Notes under the pieces: generated by a model
Told to the model about the DNA's origin: nothing
The model's database searches: none
The model's input: only the letters and a program-made list of their open reading frames with translations
Made by a program: the position numbers and the translations under genes
Assembly (NCBI GenBank): GCA_035499575.1
Contig: DATJYN010000170.1
Span: forward strand, 4,262 to 68,261
Direction of reading: 5' to 3'
From: RBG-16-66-20 sp035499575
GTDB lineage: Bacteria; Pseudomonadota; Gammaproteobacteria; Burkholderiales; SG8-39
DNA length: 64,000 nt
Part shown: positions 1-8,345 of the stretch, piece after piece
Layout of the letters: each line of letters begins with the position of its first letter
Position numbering within the stretch: position 1 is the stretch's first letter

Positions 1-289
1 CGTAGCCCACCAGGCGCGCGTAACCGTAGACCACCAGCATGCGCACGTCGCGGCTGCGGCCGATCAGCATGTTCAGGCTGCCGCCGTACTGGCCGGGCTG
101 CATTCCGGTCGGCAGTTTCACGACCAGCGGGTTCTCCGGCAGGCGCTTGGCCACCGGCGGCAGCTTGCCGGCCTTGACGTCGGCCTCCAACGCCGGGGGT
201 TCGAGGTATTTCGTCTGCGCCGCAGCGGTGGCGGCGGCACCGGCCAGCAGCGCGGCGAGCAGCGTCAGGATCAGATTTTTGTGGTTCAT
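1..289 (-). CDS. ABC transporter substrate-binding protein (family 5, peptide type), N-terminal fragment
   Basis: Only the first 96 codons are in the window; the gene continues past position 1. It starts at ATG 289 with a Sec signal peptide (MNHKN, then a Leu/Ala-rich core, cleavage likely after AAAQ). The mature part reads PPVAKRLPENPLVV, then GQYGGSLNMLIG and VVYGYARLVGY, which resembles the start of SBP_bac_5 oligopeptide-binding proteins. The start overlaps the stop of the upstream ATPase gene by four bases (ATGA), so the two are very likely co-translated. Inference: periplasmic receptor of the same importer. Ligand unknown. The assignment rests on the N-terminal pattern and the neighbour, since the main domain is missing. 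Confidence 0.75.
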   Translation of the reverse strand, partial: MNHKNLILTLLAALLAGAAATAAAQTKYLEPPALEADVKAGKLPPVAKRLPENPLVVKLPTGMQPGQYGGSLNMLIGRSRDVRMLVVYGYARLVGY

Positions 290-2178
290 GAGCGGAGCTC
301 CGAAAGGTCTGCGTTCTCGTGTGCGCGAACGAAATGATTGGACCCGATGTCGAGCATGCTGGCGCGCTCGAGGCCGTCGAGGCGGAACGGCAGCGGCCAG
401 GCGCGCGGGTCGGAAGCCTTGCCTTCCATGAGCGCGGCAAAATCAAGCTTGCGATCGAGGTCGGGATCCGGCACGGCGGCGAGCAGCGCCTTGGTGTATG
501 GATGCGTCGGATTGCGGAATAGTTCCTCGGAGGAAGCCAGTTCGACCAGGCGGCCGGCGCACATGACGGCGATGCGGTCCGCGAGGTAGTGCACGACTGC
601 GAGGTTGTGGGAGATGAAGATATAGGTGAGGTTGAGCGCGCTCTTCAGGTCGAGCAGCAGGTTGAGCACCTGCGCCTGGACCGAGACGTCGAGCGCGGAC
701 ACCGGCTCGTCGCAAATGAGGAGTTGCGGGCCGAGCGCCAGCGCCCTGGCAATGCCGATGCGTTGCCGCTGCCCGCCGGAGAAACTGTGCGGGTAGCGCC
801 GCAGGTAGCGCACGTCGAGGCCGACCAGTGTCATCAACTCCTTGACGCGCGCGAACCGCTCTTCCTTGTCGCCGATGCGATGGATCACCAGCGGCTCGGC
901 GAGAATCTCATTGACCGTCATCCTCGGATTGAGCGAACTGAACGGATCCTGGAATACGAACTGCACCTTGCGGCGGTAGCTGAACAACTCGTCGCCCTTC
1001 AGCGCCAGCACGTCGCGCCGGGTACCGCGGTCGTTGAAGGTAATTTCGCCGCTGTCGGGGGTGAGCGAGCGCAGCAGCATCTTCGCGGTGGTCGTCTTGC
1101 CGCAGCCGGATTCGCCGACCAGGCCGAGGCATTCTCCCGTGTCGACGTGAAAACTGACGTCGTCGACGGCGCGCACCTGGCCGGCGAGCTTGCGGCCGAG
1201 CAGCGAAGTCTTGCGCGTCTCGAAATGCTTGACGAGATGGCGCACCGCCAGCAGCGGCGCATCGCTCACCGGTTCTTCCTGCGGGCGACCGCGGCCTGAA
1301 ATGAGGTGGTCGGTCGAGGCATGCACCTCGCGGATCGGCGTCAGGCGCTCGCCCGGCGCCATGTTGAAGCGCGGCACCGCGCGCATCAGCGCCTTCAGGT
1401 ACGGGTAGCGCGGGTCGCGGAAGATGTCTTCGACGGTGCCGGACTCGACGACCTTGCCGTGGTACATCACCACGACCTCCTCGGCCATGTTGGCGACGAT
1501 GCCGAGGTCGTGCGTGATCAGCAGCATCGCCATCTTCAACTCCGACTGCAGCAATTGCACGAGCTGCAGGATCTGCGCCTGGATGGTCACGTCCAGCGCC
1601 GTGGTCGGCTCGTCCGCCACCAGCAGCGCCGGCCGGCACACGAGCGCCATCGCGATCATCGCTCGCTGCCGCAGGCCGCCGGAGAGTTCGAACGGATAGG
1701 TGTGCTCGGCCTTGACCGGGTCCGCAAAACCCACCAGCCGCAGCATTTCGAGCACCGCGTCGCGCCGTTCGGCCTTGCCGAGGCTCGAGCGGTGCAGCAT
1801 CAGCGCTTCGCCGATCTGGTTGCCGACGGTATGCAGCGGCGACAACGCGGTCATCGGTTCCTGGAAAATGATCGAAATCCTTCCGCCGCGGATGGCACGC
1901 GCCGCCTCGCCCGCCGGATCCAGGCGTGCTATGTCGCTGACGCTGCCAGGCAGCTTCGGGTCGCGGAACAGGATTTCGCCCGACTCGATGCGCGCCACAC
2001 GCGGCAGGATACTCATGACCGCTTGCGCCACCATCGACTTGCCGGAGCCCGATTCGCCCACCAGCGCCACGGTACGCCCTTCGGGAATGCGGAACGAGAC
2101 ACCGTCGACCGCCTTCACGGTGCCGGCGTCCACCTCGAGGTAGACGCGCAGGTCGCGGATCTGCAGGACGTCGGCCAC
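286..2178 (-). CDS. Fused double ABC ATPase of a peptide-type transporter (YejF/DppDF-like)
   Basis: The 630-residue protein carries two complete ATPase cassettes. The first has Walker A GESGSGKS (41-48), signature LSGGLRQ (165-171) and Walker B LLVADE (about 186-190). The second has GESGCGKT (355-362), FSGGQRQ (466-472) and LLICDE (486-491). Each is followed by an oligopeptide-transporter-like tail (YPYLKALM; HPYTKALL). This is the tandem layout of YejF-like proteins, which power uptake of peptides or peptide-like compounds. The GTG start at 2178 shares one base with the stop of the upstream gene (TAGTG), and the stop overlaps the binding-protein start (ATGA). Permease genes are not in view and may lie beyond position 1. 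Its position at the end of a glycosyltransferase operon is odd for a peptide importer. Confidence 0.9.
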   Translation of the reverse strand: MADVLQIRDLRVYLEVDAGTVKAVDGVSFRIPEGRTVALVGESGSGKSMVAQAVMSILPRVARIESGEILFRDPKLPGSVSDIARLDPAGEAARAIRGGRISIIFQEPMTALSPLHTVGNQIGEALMLHRSSLGKAERRDAVLEMLRLVGFADPVKAEHTYPFELSGGLRQRAMIAMALVCRPALLVADEPTTALDVTIQAQILQLVQLLQSELKMAMLLITHDLGIVANMAEEVVVMYHGKVVESGTVEDIFRDPRYPYLKALMRAVPRFNMAPGERLTPIREVHASTDHLISGRGRPQEEPVSDAPLLAVRHLVKHFETRKTSLLGRKLAGQVRAVDDVSFHVDTGECLGLVGESGCGKTTTAKMLLRSLTPDSGEITFNDRGTRRDVLALKGDELFSYRRKVQFVFQDPFSSLNPRMTVNEILAEPLVIHRIGDKEERFARVKELMTLVGLDVRYLRRYPHSFSGGQRQRIGIARALALGPQLLICDEPVSALDVSVQAQVLNLLLDLKSALNLTYIFISHNLAVVHYLADRIAVMCAGRLVELASSEELFRNPTHPYTKALLAAVPDPDLDRKLDFAALMEGKASDPRAWPLPFRLDGLERASMLDIGSNHFVRAHENADLSELRS

Positions 2179-2666
2179 TATCCGAGCAATTCCTGGATAT
2201 TGCCCACGGTGTAAACGTCGAGCTCGAGGTCGCGCAGCGCGGCAGCCTGCGCGGCCGCGCCGACGAGTACGGCGAAGCCGTCCAGATCCGAATCAACGCG
2301 GATCGTTCGCCGCGCGTCGCCTAGCCTCAACTGCATCCATCCCCCCTGCATTGACCGTCCCTCCGGGTCGCGGCGCGTCGAGTAGTAATCGAGCCGCAGT
2401 GAACGCAAATCTTCCCACCGGATGGCGGCGCCAAGCAGTCCCCTGGCGCGGATTCCGGTTTCATCCAGCTCGATATGGGTCAGCTGACGGCAGACCGTGC
2501 GGCCAGAGTATACGAGGAATAGTGCGGCCGTCGCAGCCAGCACCCATGCCACCGGCACCGCCGGATGCGCGAACAAAAGCAGGCCGAGCGCGATGCCGAG
2601 ACCTCCCGCGCCGCCCGCGTAATCCGGCGCCAGCGCCCGCCAGGAGTAGCGAAACTGACGGATCAC
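2178..2666 (-). CDS. Small membrane protein of unknown function
   Basis: This is a predicted 162-residue protein that I do not recognise. The start is taken as GTG 2666 because it overlaps the upstream stop as GTGA, like the other junctions in this operon; longer in-frame starts would run into the deacetylase gene. Two hydrophobic segments follow the N-terminus (GGLGIALGLLLFAHPAVPV and a stretch around WVLAATAALFLVYSG). A soluble C-terminal half comes next (ELDETGIRARGLLGAAIRWEDLRSL), a pattern reminiscent of small PH-like membrane proteins, although that is only an impression. It sits between the deacetylase-like gene and the ABC ATPase and is coupled to both, so it probably serves the same surface-glycan or transport function. 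Confidence 0.7.
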   Translation of the reverse strand: MIRQFRYSWRALAPDYAGGAGGLGIALGLLLFAHPAVPVAWVLAATAALFLVYSGRTVCRQLTHIELDETGIRARGLLGAAIRWEDLRSLRLDYYSTRRDPEGRSMQGGWMQLRLGDARRTIRVDSDLDGFAVLVGAAAQAAALRDLELDVYTVGNIQELLG

Positions 2667-3424
2667 GGAACGTGAAATAGTGCCTGCGCGCCGCGCCAGC
2701 GCACGCCGGGTCCAGTGCGGACCGTTTCGAACAGGCGTTCGAGGAAATCCCAAGCCGCCTCATCGTGCACTGCATGGTGGCTGAGCCAGCCGGTCGCCTC
2801 GCCCGCGTCGGCCCGGCCTTCGCGCTTGGCTGCGAGGTGCCGGACCGCGGCGCCGAGCACGGCCTCATCGCCGGCAAAGCCGCGCCCGGCCCGCCAGGCG
2901 ATCAGGTCCACGTGCGTATTCACTTGCCGCACGCCCGGTGCGGCTTCGGCCGCCGCACGCGCGCCATAGCGACTGAGTCCCCGGAAACCCGCCACCGCGA
3001 GCTCCGGCGCAAGCGCCTCCGGCATGCGGTTCCACGGCGGCGCAAGGACCGGGATAAATCCTGCGCCAGCCCGCGCCGCGAGCCGTTTCCTTGCAGAGGC
3101 AAGGCGCGCGGCCGCGTCGCGCGCGGATTCCGCGACCGAGAACTCGGTTTTCTTTTCGCCGGCACCGGCGCGATTGCGATGGTCGGTGCCGTGCTGGAGG
3201 ATCGAGATGCCCGGTCCGATGTTTTCGAAGGCGGCCTTCTCGGATTGAATTGGTATGACTGCGAGAGCAAGCGGAATGGAGGCCCTTTGCGACAAGGCCA
3301 GCAGCCGCGAAAGGGCGGGATCGGGACGCGCGGCATCGTCGTCGCGCCACCAGAACTCGGCCACGCGCCCGTCGTCGCGCCAGCGCGCGAGCTCGTCGGC
3401 GAATGCGCGCCACGCGGCGTTCAT
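2663..3424 (-). CDS. Polysaccharide-deacetylase-like protein
   Basis: The 253-residue product has an N-terminal WWRDDDA motif near residues 25-31, matching the first metal-binding Asp motif of NodB-type carbohydrate esterases. HGTDHRN and APPWNR segments follow where the metal-binding His motif and the later catalytic loop usually sit, and a SHHAVHDE segment lies near the C-terminus. These suggest a metal-dependent deacetylase fold, although the histidine pattern differs from classical NodB. No signal peptide is seen, so action on a cytoplasmic or lipid-linked glycan is inferred. The ATG at 3424 overlaps the upstream glycosyltransferase stop (ATGA), and its own stop overlaps the next start (GTGA). 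An inactive relative cannot be excluded. Confidence 0.75.
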   Translation of the reverse strand: MNAAWRAFADELARWRDDGRVAEFWWRDDDAARPDPALSRLLALSQRASIPLALAVIPIQSEKAAFENIGPGISILQHGTDHRNRAGAGEKKTEFSVAESARDAAARLASARKRLAARAGAGFIPVLAPPWNRMPEALAPELAVAGFRGLSRYGARAAAEAAPGVRQVNTHVDLIAWRAGRGFAGDEAVLGAAVRHLAAKREGRADAGEATGWLSHHAVHDEAAWDFLERLFETVRTGPGVRWRGAQALFHVP

Positions 3425-4581
3425 GCCGCCCTTTCCCGCGCCCAGCGTGCAATTAGCGCTGCGCCCTCGCGCGCGCCGCCGAGGTCGATGCCGCCGGCAG
3501 GCGGCCATGGCTTCACCGCGGCCCGGTCGATTGCCTTTGCCAGCGCCTGCGGCGTCAGTGCGGACTCCTCCAGCAGCTCCAGCAGGCCGCGCTCGGCGAA
3601 GCAGCGCGCCCGCAGGGTCTGCTCGGATTCGCCTCCGCCGGCGAACGGCACCACCACGGCGCGCGCACGCGCCTGCACTGTTTCCAGCAGCGTGTTGTAG
3701 CCCGCCTGGCTGACAGAAAGCGCGCAATTCGACAGCAGCACCGGGAAGTCCTGCCGCGAGCGTTCCAATTCGATGCCGCCGGCTGCGTTCGCCAGGCCTG
3801 CGAGTTTCCGGAATGCGTCCTCGGAAAGATTGTTGCCTGCGAGAATGCGCCAGGCGAGTGCCCGCATCGCGGTCAGCGGCTTCGCGCGAATCGCCGCCTC
3901 GAGCAGGCTGGCGCCGACCGCGCCGCCGCCCGCGGAAACGACGACCTCGTTTTTGCCCGCCGGGTTTCCCGGCGGCGCGGCTTCATCGACGACGTAGCCG
4001 GTGTAATGCAGCTTTTGCGCGATGCGCGCGGCAAGCGGAAAAGTCCGTTCGAACCCGACGACCGACCGGTCGCCGTGCACCAGTACGCCGTCGAAGTAGC
4101 GTTCGACAAGGGCCAGCGTATCCTGCTGGCGCTCCGGGCTTTTTTGCCCGCCGAGGATGTCGCGCACGGAGCAGGCGATCGCGGGCCGGCGCACCGCCGC
4201 CGCTGCCGCATCGAGCAGTGGCAAAAGCTCAAATTTCATCTGGCGGCGGCCGAACGGGAACAACTCGAGTATCAGCGCTTGCGGATTTGCGGCCCGCCAG
4301 GCATCGAGCAGCGCGGCTTTGCGCGCCTGCCGCCAGCTCTCATCGACGGCGCGGCCGTTTTCGTCCAGCAGCGTCCTAAAACTCAAGTCTGCCGCGCTCG
4401 CCGGCGGCAGTTGCACAAGCCGCACGCCATCCAGCCGAAGGCCAGGCACTTTCGGTCCGCCGCTTGCCAATGTGACTTGCAGGCCTTCGACCGCCAGCGC
4501 GCGCGCCAGCGTCGCTGCCCGCTTCAGATGTCCGATGCCAAGCAGGTGCTGGACATAGAAGAACACGCGCGGCGGAATCAA
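3421..4581 (-). CDS. MurG-like glycosyltransferase family protein (paralogue of the 7037-8263 gene)
   Basis: The 386-residue protein begins VFFYVQHLLGIGHLKRAATLA, the Rossmann-type N-terminus with a G-x-GH-(L/R) loop seen in GT28/MurG-like enzymes. A later segment, SQAGYNTLLETVQARARAVVVPF, matches the donor-binding region (GGYNT) of that fold. The protein at 7037-8263 has the same two landmarks (FGLGHLRRCRTIA and MGGYNTFCEVL), so the operon holds two related enzymes. They probably transfer a sugar from a nucleotide donor, but the acceptor is unknown. The start overlaps the upstream GT4 stop (ATGA at 4578-4581), and the stop overlaps the deacetylase start. Confidence 0.8.
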   Translation of the reverse strand: MIPPRVFFYVQHLLGIGHLKRAATLARALAVEGLQVTLASGGPKVPGLRLDGVRLVQLPPASAADLSFRTLLDENGRAVDESWRQARKAALLDAWRAANPQALILELFPFGRRQMKFELLPLLDAAAAAVRRPAIACSVRDILGGQKSPERQQDTLALVERYFDGVLVHGDRSVVGFERTFPLAARIAQKLHYTGYVVDEAAPPGNPAGKNEVVVSAGGGAVGASLLEAAIRAKPLTAMRALAWRILAGNNLSEDAFRKLAGLANAAGGIELERSRQDFPVLLSNCALSVSQAGYNTLLETVQARARAVVVPFAGGGESEQTLRARCFAERGLLELLEESALTPQALAKAIDRAAVKPWPPAGGIDLGGAREGAALIARWARERAA

Positions 4582-5747
4582 TGCGAGCCTTTCCCTGCGG
4601 CGGCCAATGCCGGTATGCAGGCAAGGAACTCCTGCAGCCGGCCGACAGTTGCCTCCAGACTGCGTTCCTTCGCGACGAAGGCCGCCGCTGCCTCGCCCAT
4701 TCTCGTGCGCTTGGCGCGGTCGAGCATCAGTTCCCGCATGAATGCCGCAAGCCCCGCTTCGTCGGCGCTCGGCGCAAGCAATCCGGTTCGGCCGTGCTCA
4801 ACGACATCCGGCACGCCGCGCGTGGCGCAGGAAACCACCGGCAGGCCTGCCGCCTGCGCCTCCAGCATCGCCATGCCATAAGCCTCGTTGACCGCCGGCC
4901 AGGCGCAAAAATCCGCCGCGGCATTCAGCGCGGCAATGCCGGCAAGGCCGAGCGCGCCGAGAAATACCGCGCGGCCCGCGATCGACGCGGCCAGCAAGGC
5001 TTCGACCGTCGCACGCGCGGTGCCGTCGCCGGCGACTAGCAGGCGCCAGGGCAGGTCTTGTAGCCGCGCCAGCGCGCCGGCCAGCACGCGGTAGGACGCG
5101 AGCTTGTCGCCTTCTCGCATCATGGCAACCACGGCGATCCACGGCACGCCCGTATCGAGGCCGTGCGTGCGCGCCAGCATCGCGCGCTGAGCGGCACGCG
5201 CACCGGCGGCGGCGCGAAACGGCGCCGGATCGAGAAACGGCGGCAGCCACGCGACGACCTGCGGCGCGGAGGTGACTCCGCGCAGCCCTTCCATGTCGTC
5301 GCGAGTCGGGCATAGCAGCAGGCCCGCCCGCTGGACGGCCTCGAGCGCACCGCGGTGGCCGATGTCCCAGGGACCGCCCGCCCGCTTTGCCGCGTACGAG
5401 GCTTCGGCAATGACGTAGGGAATGCCCATCGCCGAGCTCGCTTCGGGCCCGAGCCAGTCGGGCGCCTTGTAATACGCATGGTAGGTAAACCAGAGATCGG
5501 GCCGCGCGGCGGCCGGGCCGTCGCGCCATTGGTCGGCGAGACGGCGTCCGAGCGCGATGCCTTGAGTTCGAAGACCGGCTTGGCGGCCGGGATCGCCTCC
5601 GGCATCGTAGCTGCGGAACGTCGATACCAGTTCGACGCGGTGCCCGGCACGTCCGAGCGCGTCCATCAGCAGGCCGGCCACGCGCCGGTCGCCGGAGGGC
5701 GTGCCATGGGTCGGCGATTTCAGTGGCGCGTAAAACGCGATGCGCAT
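4578..5747 (-). CDS. Glycosyltransferase family 4/1 protein (GT-B)
   Basis: This 389-residue protein starts MRIAFYAPLKSPTHGTPSGDRRVAGLL, the glycine-rich acceptor-side loop of GT4 enzymes. Its C-terminal half contains the donor-site pattern EAYGMAMLEAQAAGLPVVSC, then RGVPDVVEHGRTGLL, equivalent to the E-x7-E motif of retaining GT-B transferases. It is expected to be cytoplasmic or membrane-peripheral and to extend a polysaccharide or glycolipid. The gene follows another GT4 gene after a 25-base gap and precedes the MurG-like gene with an ATGA overlap. Donor and linkage cannot be told from sequence. Confidence 0.88.
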   Translation of the reverse strand: MRIAFYAPLKSPTHGTPSGDRRVAGLLMDALGRAGHRVELVSTFRSYDAGGDPGRQAGLRTQGIALGRRLADQWRDGPAAARPDLWFTYHAYYKAPDWLGPEASSAMGIPYVIAEASYAAKRAGGPWDIGHRGALEAVQRAGLLLCPTRDDMEGLRGVTSAPQVVAWLPPFLDPAPFRAAAGARAAQRAMLARTHGLDTGVPWIAVVAMMREGDKLASYRVLAGALARLQDLPWRLLVAGDGTARATVEALLAASIAGRAVFLGALGLAGIAALNAAADFCAWPAVNEAYGMAMLEAQAAGLPVVSCATRGVPDVVEHGRTGLLAPSADEAGLAAFMRELMLDRAKRTRMGEAAAAFVAKERSLEATVGRLQEFLACIPALAAAGKGSH

Positions 5748-5772
5748 TTGCGGGTTCCGGGCAAGGACGATT

Positions 5773-7017
5773 CTAGTCCGCCGGGCCGAGGCCGAACTTG
5801 CCCGCGAGGCGTTCGATGTTCGAATCCAGCCCGAATTTCTCCGCGACGCGCCGCCGCCCGGCCTCGCCCAGCGCCCCGCGGCGCGCTGGATCGCCGATCA
5901 GCGCCGCGAGCGCGAGCGCGAGCTCATCCGGCGCCTCGGGCCGGACCAGCAGGCCGGTGCGGCCGTCGTCGATCAACTCGGGAATGCCCGATACGCGGGT
6001 CGCGACGCAGGCAAGGCCCTGGCTCTGCGCTTCGGCAAGCACATTCGGCAGGCCGTCGCGGTCACCGTCGCGCGCGACGCGCGAAGCAAGTGCGAATAAA
6101 TCCGCAGTCCGGTAATCGGCGAGCAATTCGGTCTGCGTGCGCGGGCCGCGCCAATCGATGCGCGCGGCGATGCCGAGAGCAGCCGCGCGCCTTGCCAGGC
6201 GCTCCCGCAGTGGGCCGCCGCCCACGTGCACCAGCTTCCAGTGCAGTGTCCGCGGCAGGCGTGCGAGAGCTTCCAGTAGCACGTCGGTACCCTTTTTCTC
6301 CACCAACCGGCCGACTGACAGGATGACCGCGGGGTCGGCCGGATCATTGCCGCTCCTTGCGGCGCCGCTCTTTTCCGCGGGGGGAAAACGTGAAAGATCC
6401 AGTCCGTGATAAACCAGCTCCACCCTGCCTTGCGGCGCCAGCGCGCCAAGATGCGCGTGGTTCGCCGCCGTGCAGGTGACCAGCCACTCGCAGGACGCGA
6501 GCTTCTCGCGCTTTTCCCACTCGGGCGTGGTCCAGATGTCCTTGGCATGCGCAGAGCCCGTCCAGGCGAGCCCGCGCAAGAGCGCAGCGTAGCGCGTGAC
6601 CGAGGCCGGCGTGTGCAGGAAATGCGCGTGCAGGCGGCGTACATCTGCGGGCAGTTCGTCCGCCAGCACCAGCGCCTGGCCGAAACGGCGCACGCGGCTG
6701 GGCGTCGGGTCGCGCACGAGGTCCCGCAGCCAGAGGCCGCGAACCGCGATGTAGGTCGATTTCTTGCGCAGTTTCAACCAGGCGCGCAGAACGCGCAGGG
6801 GTTCCTGGTACAGGTATTCGGGAAGATAGAGCAGCGGCGCGCGGATCTCCGCATGCACCGGGTGTGTGCGGCCGTCGGTCGGATGACGCAGCGAGACGAT
6901 CAGGATCTCCAGCCCGCGGCGCTCCAATGCCGCGATCTCCTGCGCGATGAAGGTTTCGGAGAGCCTCGGATAGCCTTTCAGGACGAAGGCGACGCGGCCG
7001 GCACTCGAACCCGGCAT
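5773..7017 (-). CDS. Glycosyltransferase family 4 protein (colanic-acid type GT-B)
   Basis: The 414-residue protein opens with VAFVLKGYPRLSETFIAQEI, a signature typical of exopolysaccharide GT4 enzymes (P-x-LSETFI). The donor-side half contains ILSVGRLVEKKGTDVLLEAL and then DGLPNVLAEAQSQGLACVAT and GIPELIDDGRTGLLV, the canonical E-x7-E region. It probably adds a sugar during assembly of a surface polysaccharide or glycolipid. It lies 19 bases downstream of the MurG-like gene and 25 bases upstream of the second GT4 gene, in the same operon. Start ATG 7017 leaves no upstream in-frame candidate closer to the previous stop. Confidence 0.9.
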   Translation of the reverse strand: MPGSSAGRVAFVLKGYPRLSETFIAQEIAALERRGLEILIVSLRHPTDGRTHPVHAEIRAPLLYLPEYLYQEPLRVLRAWLKLRKKSTYIAVRGLWLRDLVRDPTPSRVRRFGQALVLADELPADVRRLHAHFLHTPASVTRYAALLRGLAWTGSAHAKDIWTTPEWEKREKLASCEWLVTCTAANHAHLGALAPQGRVELVYHGLDLSRFPPAEKSGAARSGNDPADPAVILSVGRLVEKKGTDVLLEALARLPRTLHWKLVHVGGGPLRERLARRAAALGIAARIDWRGPRTQTELLADYRTADLFALASRVARDGDRDGLPNVLAEAQSQGLACVATRVSGIPELIDDGRTGLLVRPEAPDELALALAALIGDPARRGALGEAGRRRVAEKFGLDSNIERLAGKFGLGPAD

Positions 7018-7036
7018 TTACGGGACCTGCGCCAGC

Positions 7037-8263
7037 TCAGGCCGAGCGGGGCAGCGCGTGCGGCAGTTCGGCCTGCGCCGCCGGCTCGATCCACGGCGCG
7101 ACCAGCCGGCCGACGTTGTCCAGGCCTTCGAGCAGGCCGGGTACCACGATTTCCGAGGGCCGGTTCTGGCTCGGCAGGCGGCGCAGCGCCGATGCCATCA
7201 CCGCCGGGTCGTAGCGGCCGTCGTCGGCGAGCATCGAAATCAGCCCCAGCTTCGCGGCGCGCGAAATGCGGATGTACTGCTCCATGCGCGGTTCGGTGCG
7301 CGGCACGATCAGCGCGCGCTTGTCCATGGAAAGCACTTCACAGAAGGTGTTGTAGCCGCCCATGGCGACCACGCCGGCAGCGCGCGCCACCAGCGTTTCC
7401 AGGTGGTTATGGAAGGTGATGATGTCGACGCGCTTCAGGCGCGCCGCGCGGTCCATGAATTCCGCCTGGCGCTCCGGTTGCATGAACGGCCCGAGTACCA
7501 TCAACGCCGGATAGGGCAGCAACGGGTCGTGCTCGTAGGCGCGCAACACCCACTCGATCAACGCCTCGCCGTCGCCGCCGCCGCCGGTGGTGACCAGCAG
7601 GTAAGGCCGGTTGGTGATCTCGGGCATGCGCGGCGGCGCGCCATGGGTCGGCACTTCGCGGTGCAGGTAGCCGGTGTAGATCATTTTCTGGCGCACGCTG
7701 ATCGGCAGCGACACGCCCTCCAGCGGATCGCAAATCTGCGGCAGGCCGTAGATCCAGATTTCGTCGTACAGGTCGCGCAGCGCGGGCAGCACGTTCTTGC
7801 GCTGCCATTCCGGCTCGAGCAGGCGAGGTTCGTCGAGCACGTCGCGCAGGCCGAGGACCAGGCGCGTGCCGCGGCTCTTGAGCATCTCCAGCGTCTCCAG
7901 CACCTCGCCGCGCAGGCCCATCGGCTCCTTGTCGACGATGAACAGGTCCGGCTCGAACATTTCCGCGGTGTGCTGGATGATCGAGCTTCGCAGCCGCAGC
8001 GTCTGCTCGACATTCAGGTGCAAGTTGAGCGAGGTGTACTCGCCGCTACGCAGCTTGATGACGCCGGGCACGCGCACGAAATCGACGCGCGCGCGGAAGT
8101 CGAAGGAGCCGATGATCGGCGAGCCTGACAGGATCAGCACCGAGACGTGCTTGAATTTCTCGACCAGCGAATGCGCGATAGTGCGGCAGCGACGCAGGTG
8201 GCCGAGGCCGAACGTGTCGTGGCTGTAGATCAGGATGCGCCCGTCAGCTCGCCGCTCGGTCAT
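7037..8263 (-). CDS. MurG-like glycosyltransferase family protein, first gene of the glycan operon
   Basis: I place the start at ATG 8263, preceded by a strong ribosome-binding site (GAGGGAGAGGA); the open frame continues upstream but with atypical sequence. The 408-residue product starts RILIYSHDTFGLGHLRRCRTI, a UDP-sugar transferase-like N-terminus. It has LRDVLDEP at mid-protein, TTGGGGDGEALIEW and VAMGGYNTFCEVLS in the donor domain. This family is often labelled simply glycosyltransferase family protein, and its product is uncharacterised to my knowledge. It is the promoter-proximal gene of the eight-gene minus-strand run (8263 to the window edge) and a paralogue of the gene at 3421-4581. 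The divergent QueC-like gene begins 83 bases away. Confidence 0.82.
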   Translation of the reverse strand: MTERRADGRILIYSHDTFGLGHLRRCRTIAHSLVEKFKHVSVLILSGSPIIGSFDFRARVDFVRVPGVIKLRSGEYTSLNLHLNVEQTLRLRSSIIQHTAEMFEPDLFIVDKEPMGLRGEVLETLEMLKSRGTRLVLGLRDVLDEPRLLEPEWQRKNVLPALRDLYDEIWIYGLPQICDPLEGVSLPISVRQKMIYTGYLHREVPTHGAPPRMPEITNRPYLLVTTGGGGDGEALIEWVLRAYEHDPLLPYPALMVLGPFMQPERQAEFMDRAARLKRVDIITFHNHLETLVARAAGVVAMGGYNTFCEVLSMDKRALIVPRTEPRMEQYIRISRAAKLGLISMLADDGRYDPAVMASALRRLPSQNRPSEIVVPGLLEGLDNVGRLVAPWIEPAAQAELPHALPRSA

Positions 8264-8328
8264 CTTGTCCTCTCCCTCTTTGTGCTGACGCCGCGTCAGG
8301 CGCCACGGCACCGCAATGGTGCGTATTC

Positions 8329-8334
8329 TATAAT
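8329..8334 (+). promoter_or_regulatory. Candidate -10 element (TATAAT) for the QueC-like gene
   Basis: A perfect TATAAT lies 11 bases before ATG 8346 in otherwise GC-rich DNA, between two divergent genes. No good -35 is visible. A transcript starting 6-8 bases downstream would have a leader of only about five bases, so this could be a nearly leaderless mRNA; no Shine-Dalgarno sequence is seen. Prediction only. Confidence 0.4.
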
Positions 8335-8345
8335 ATCGCGCTCGA

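Noticed and set aside
589..2214. Long plus-strand open frames (up to 302 codons) opposite the ABC ATPase gene.
   Set aside because: They are antisense shadows of a high-GC gene; their translations are Arg/His/Gln-rich and lack domains, while the minus strand shows full Walker and signature motifs.
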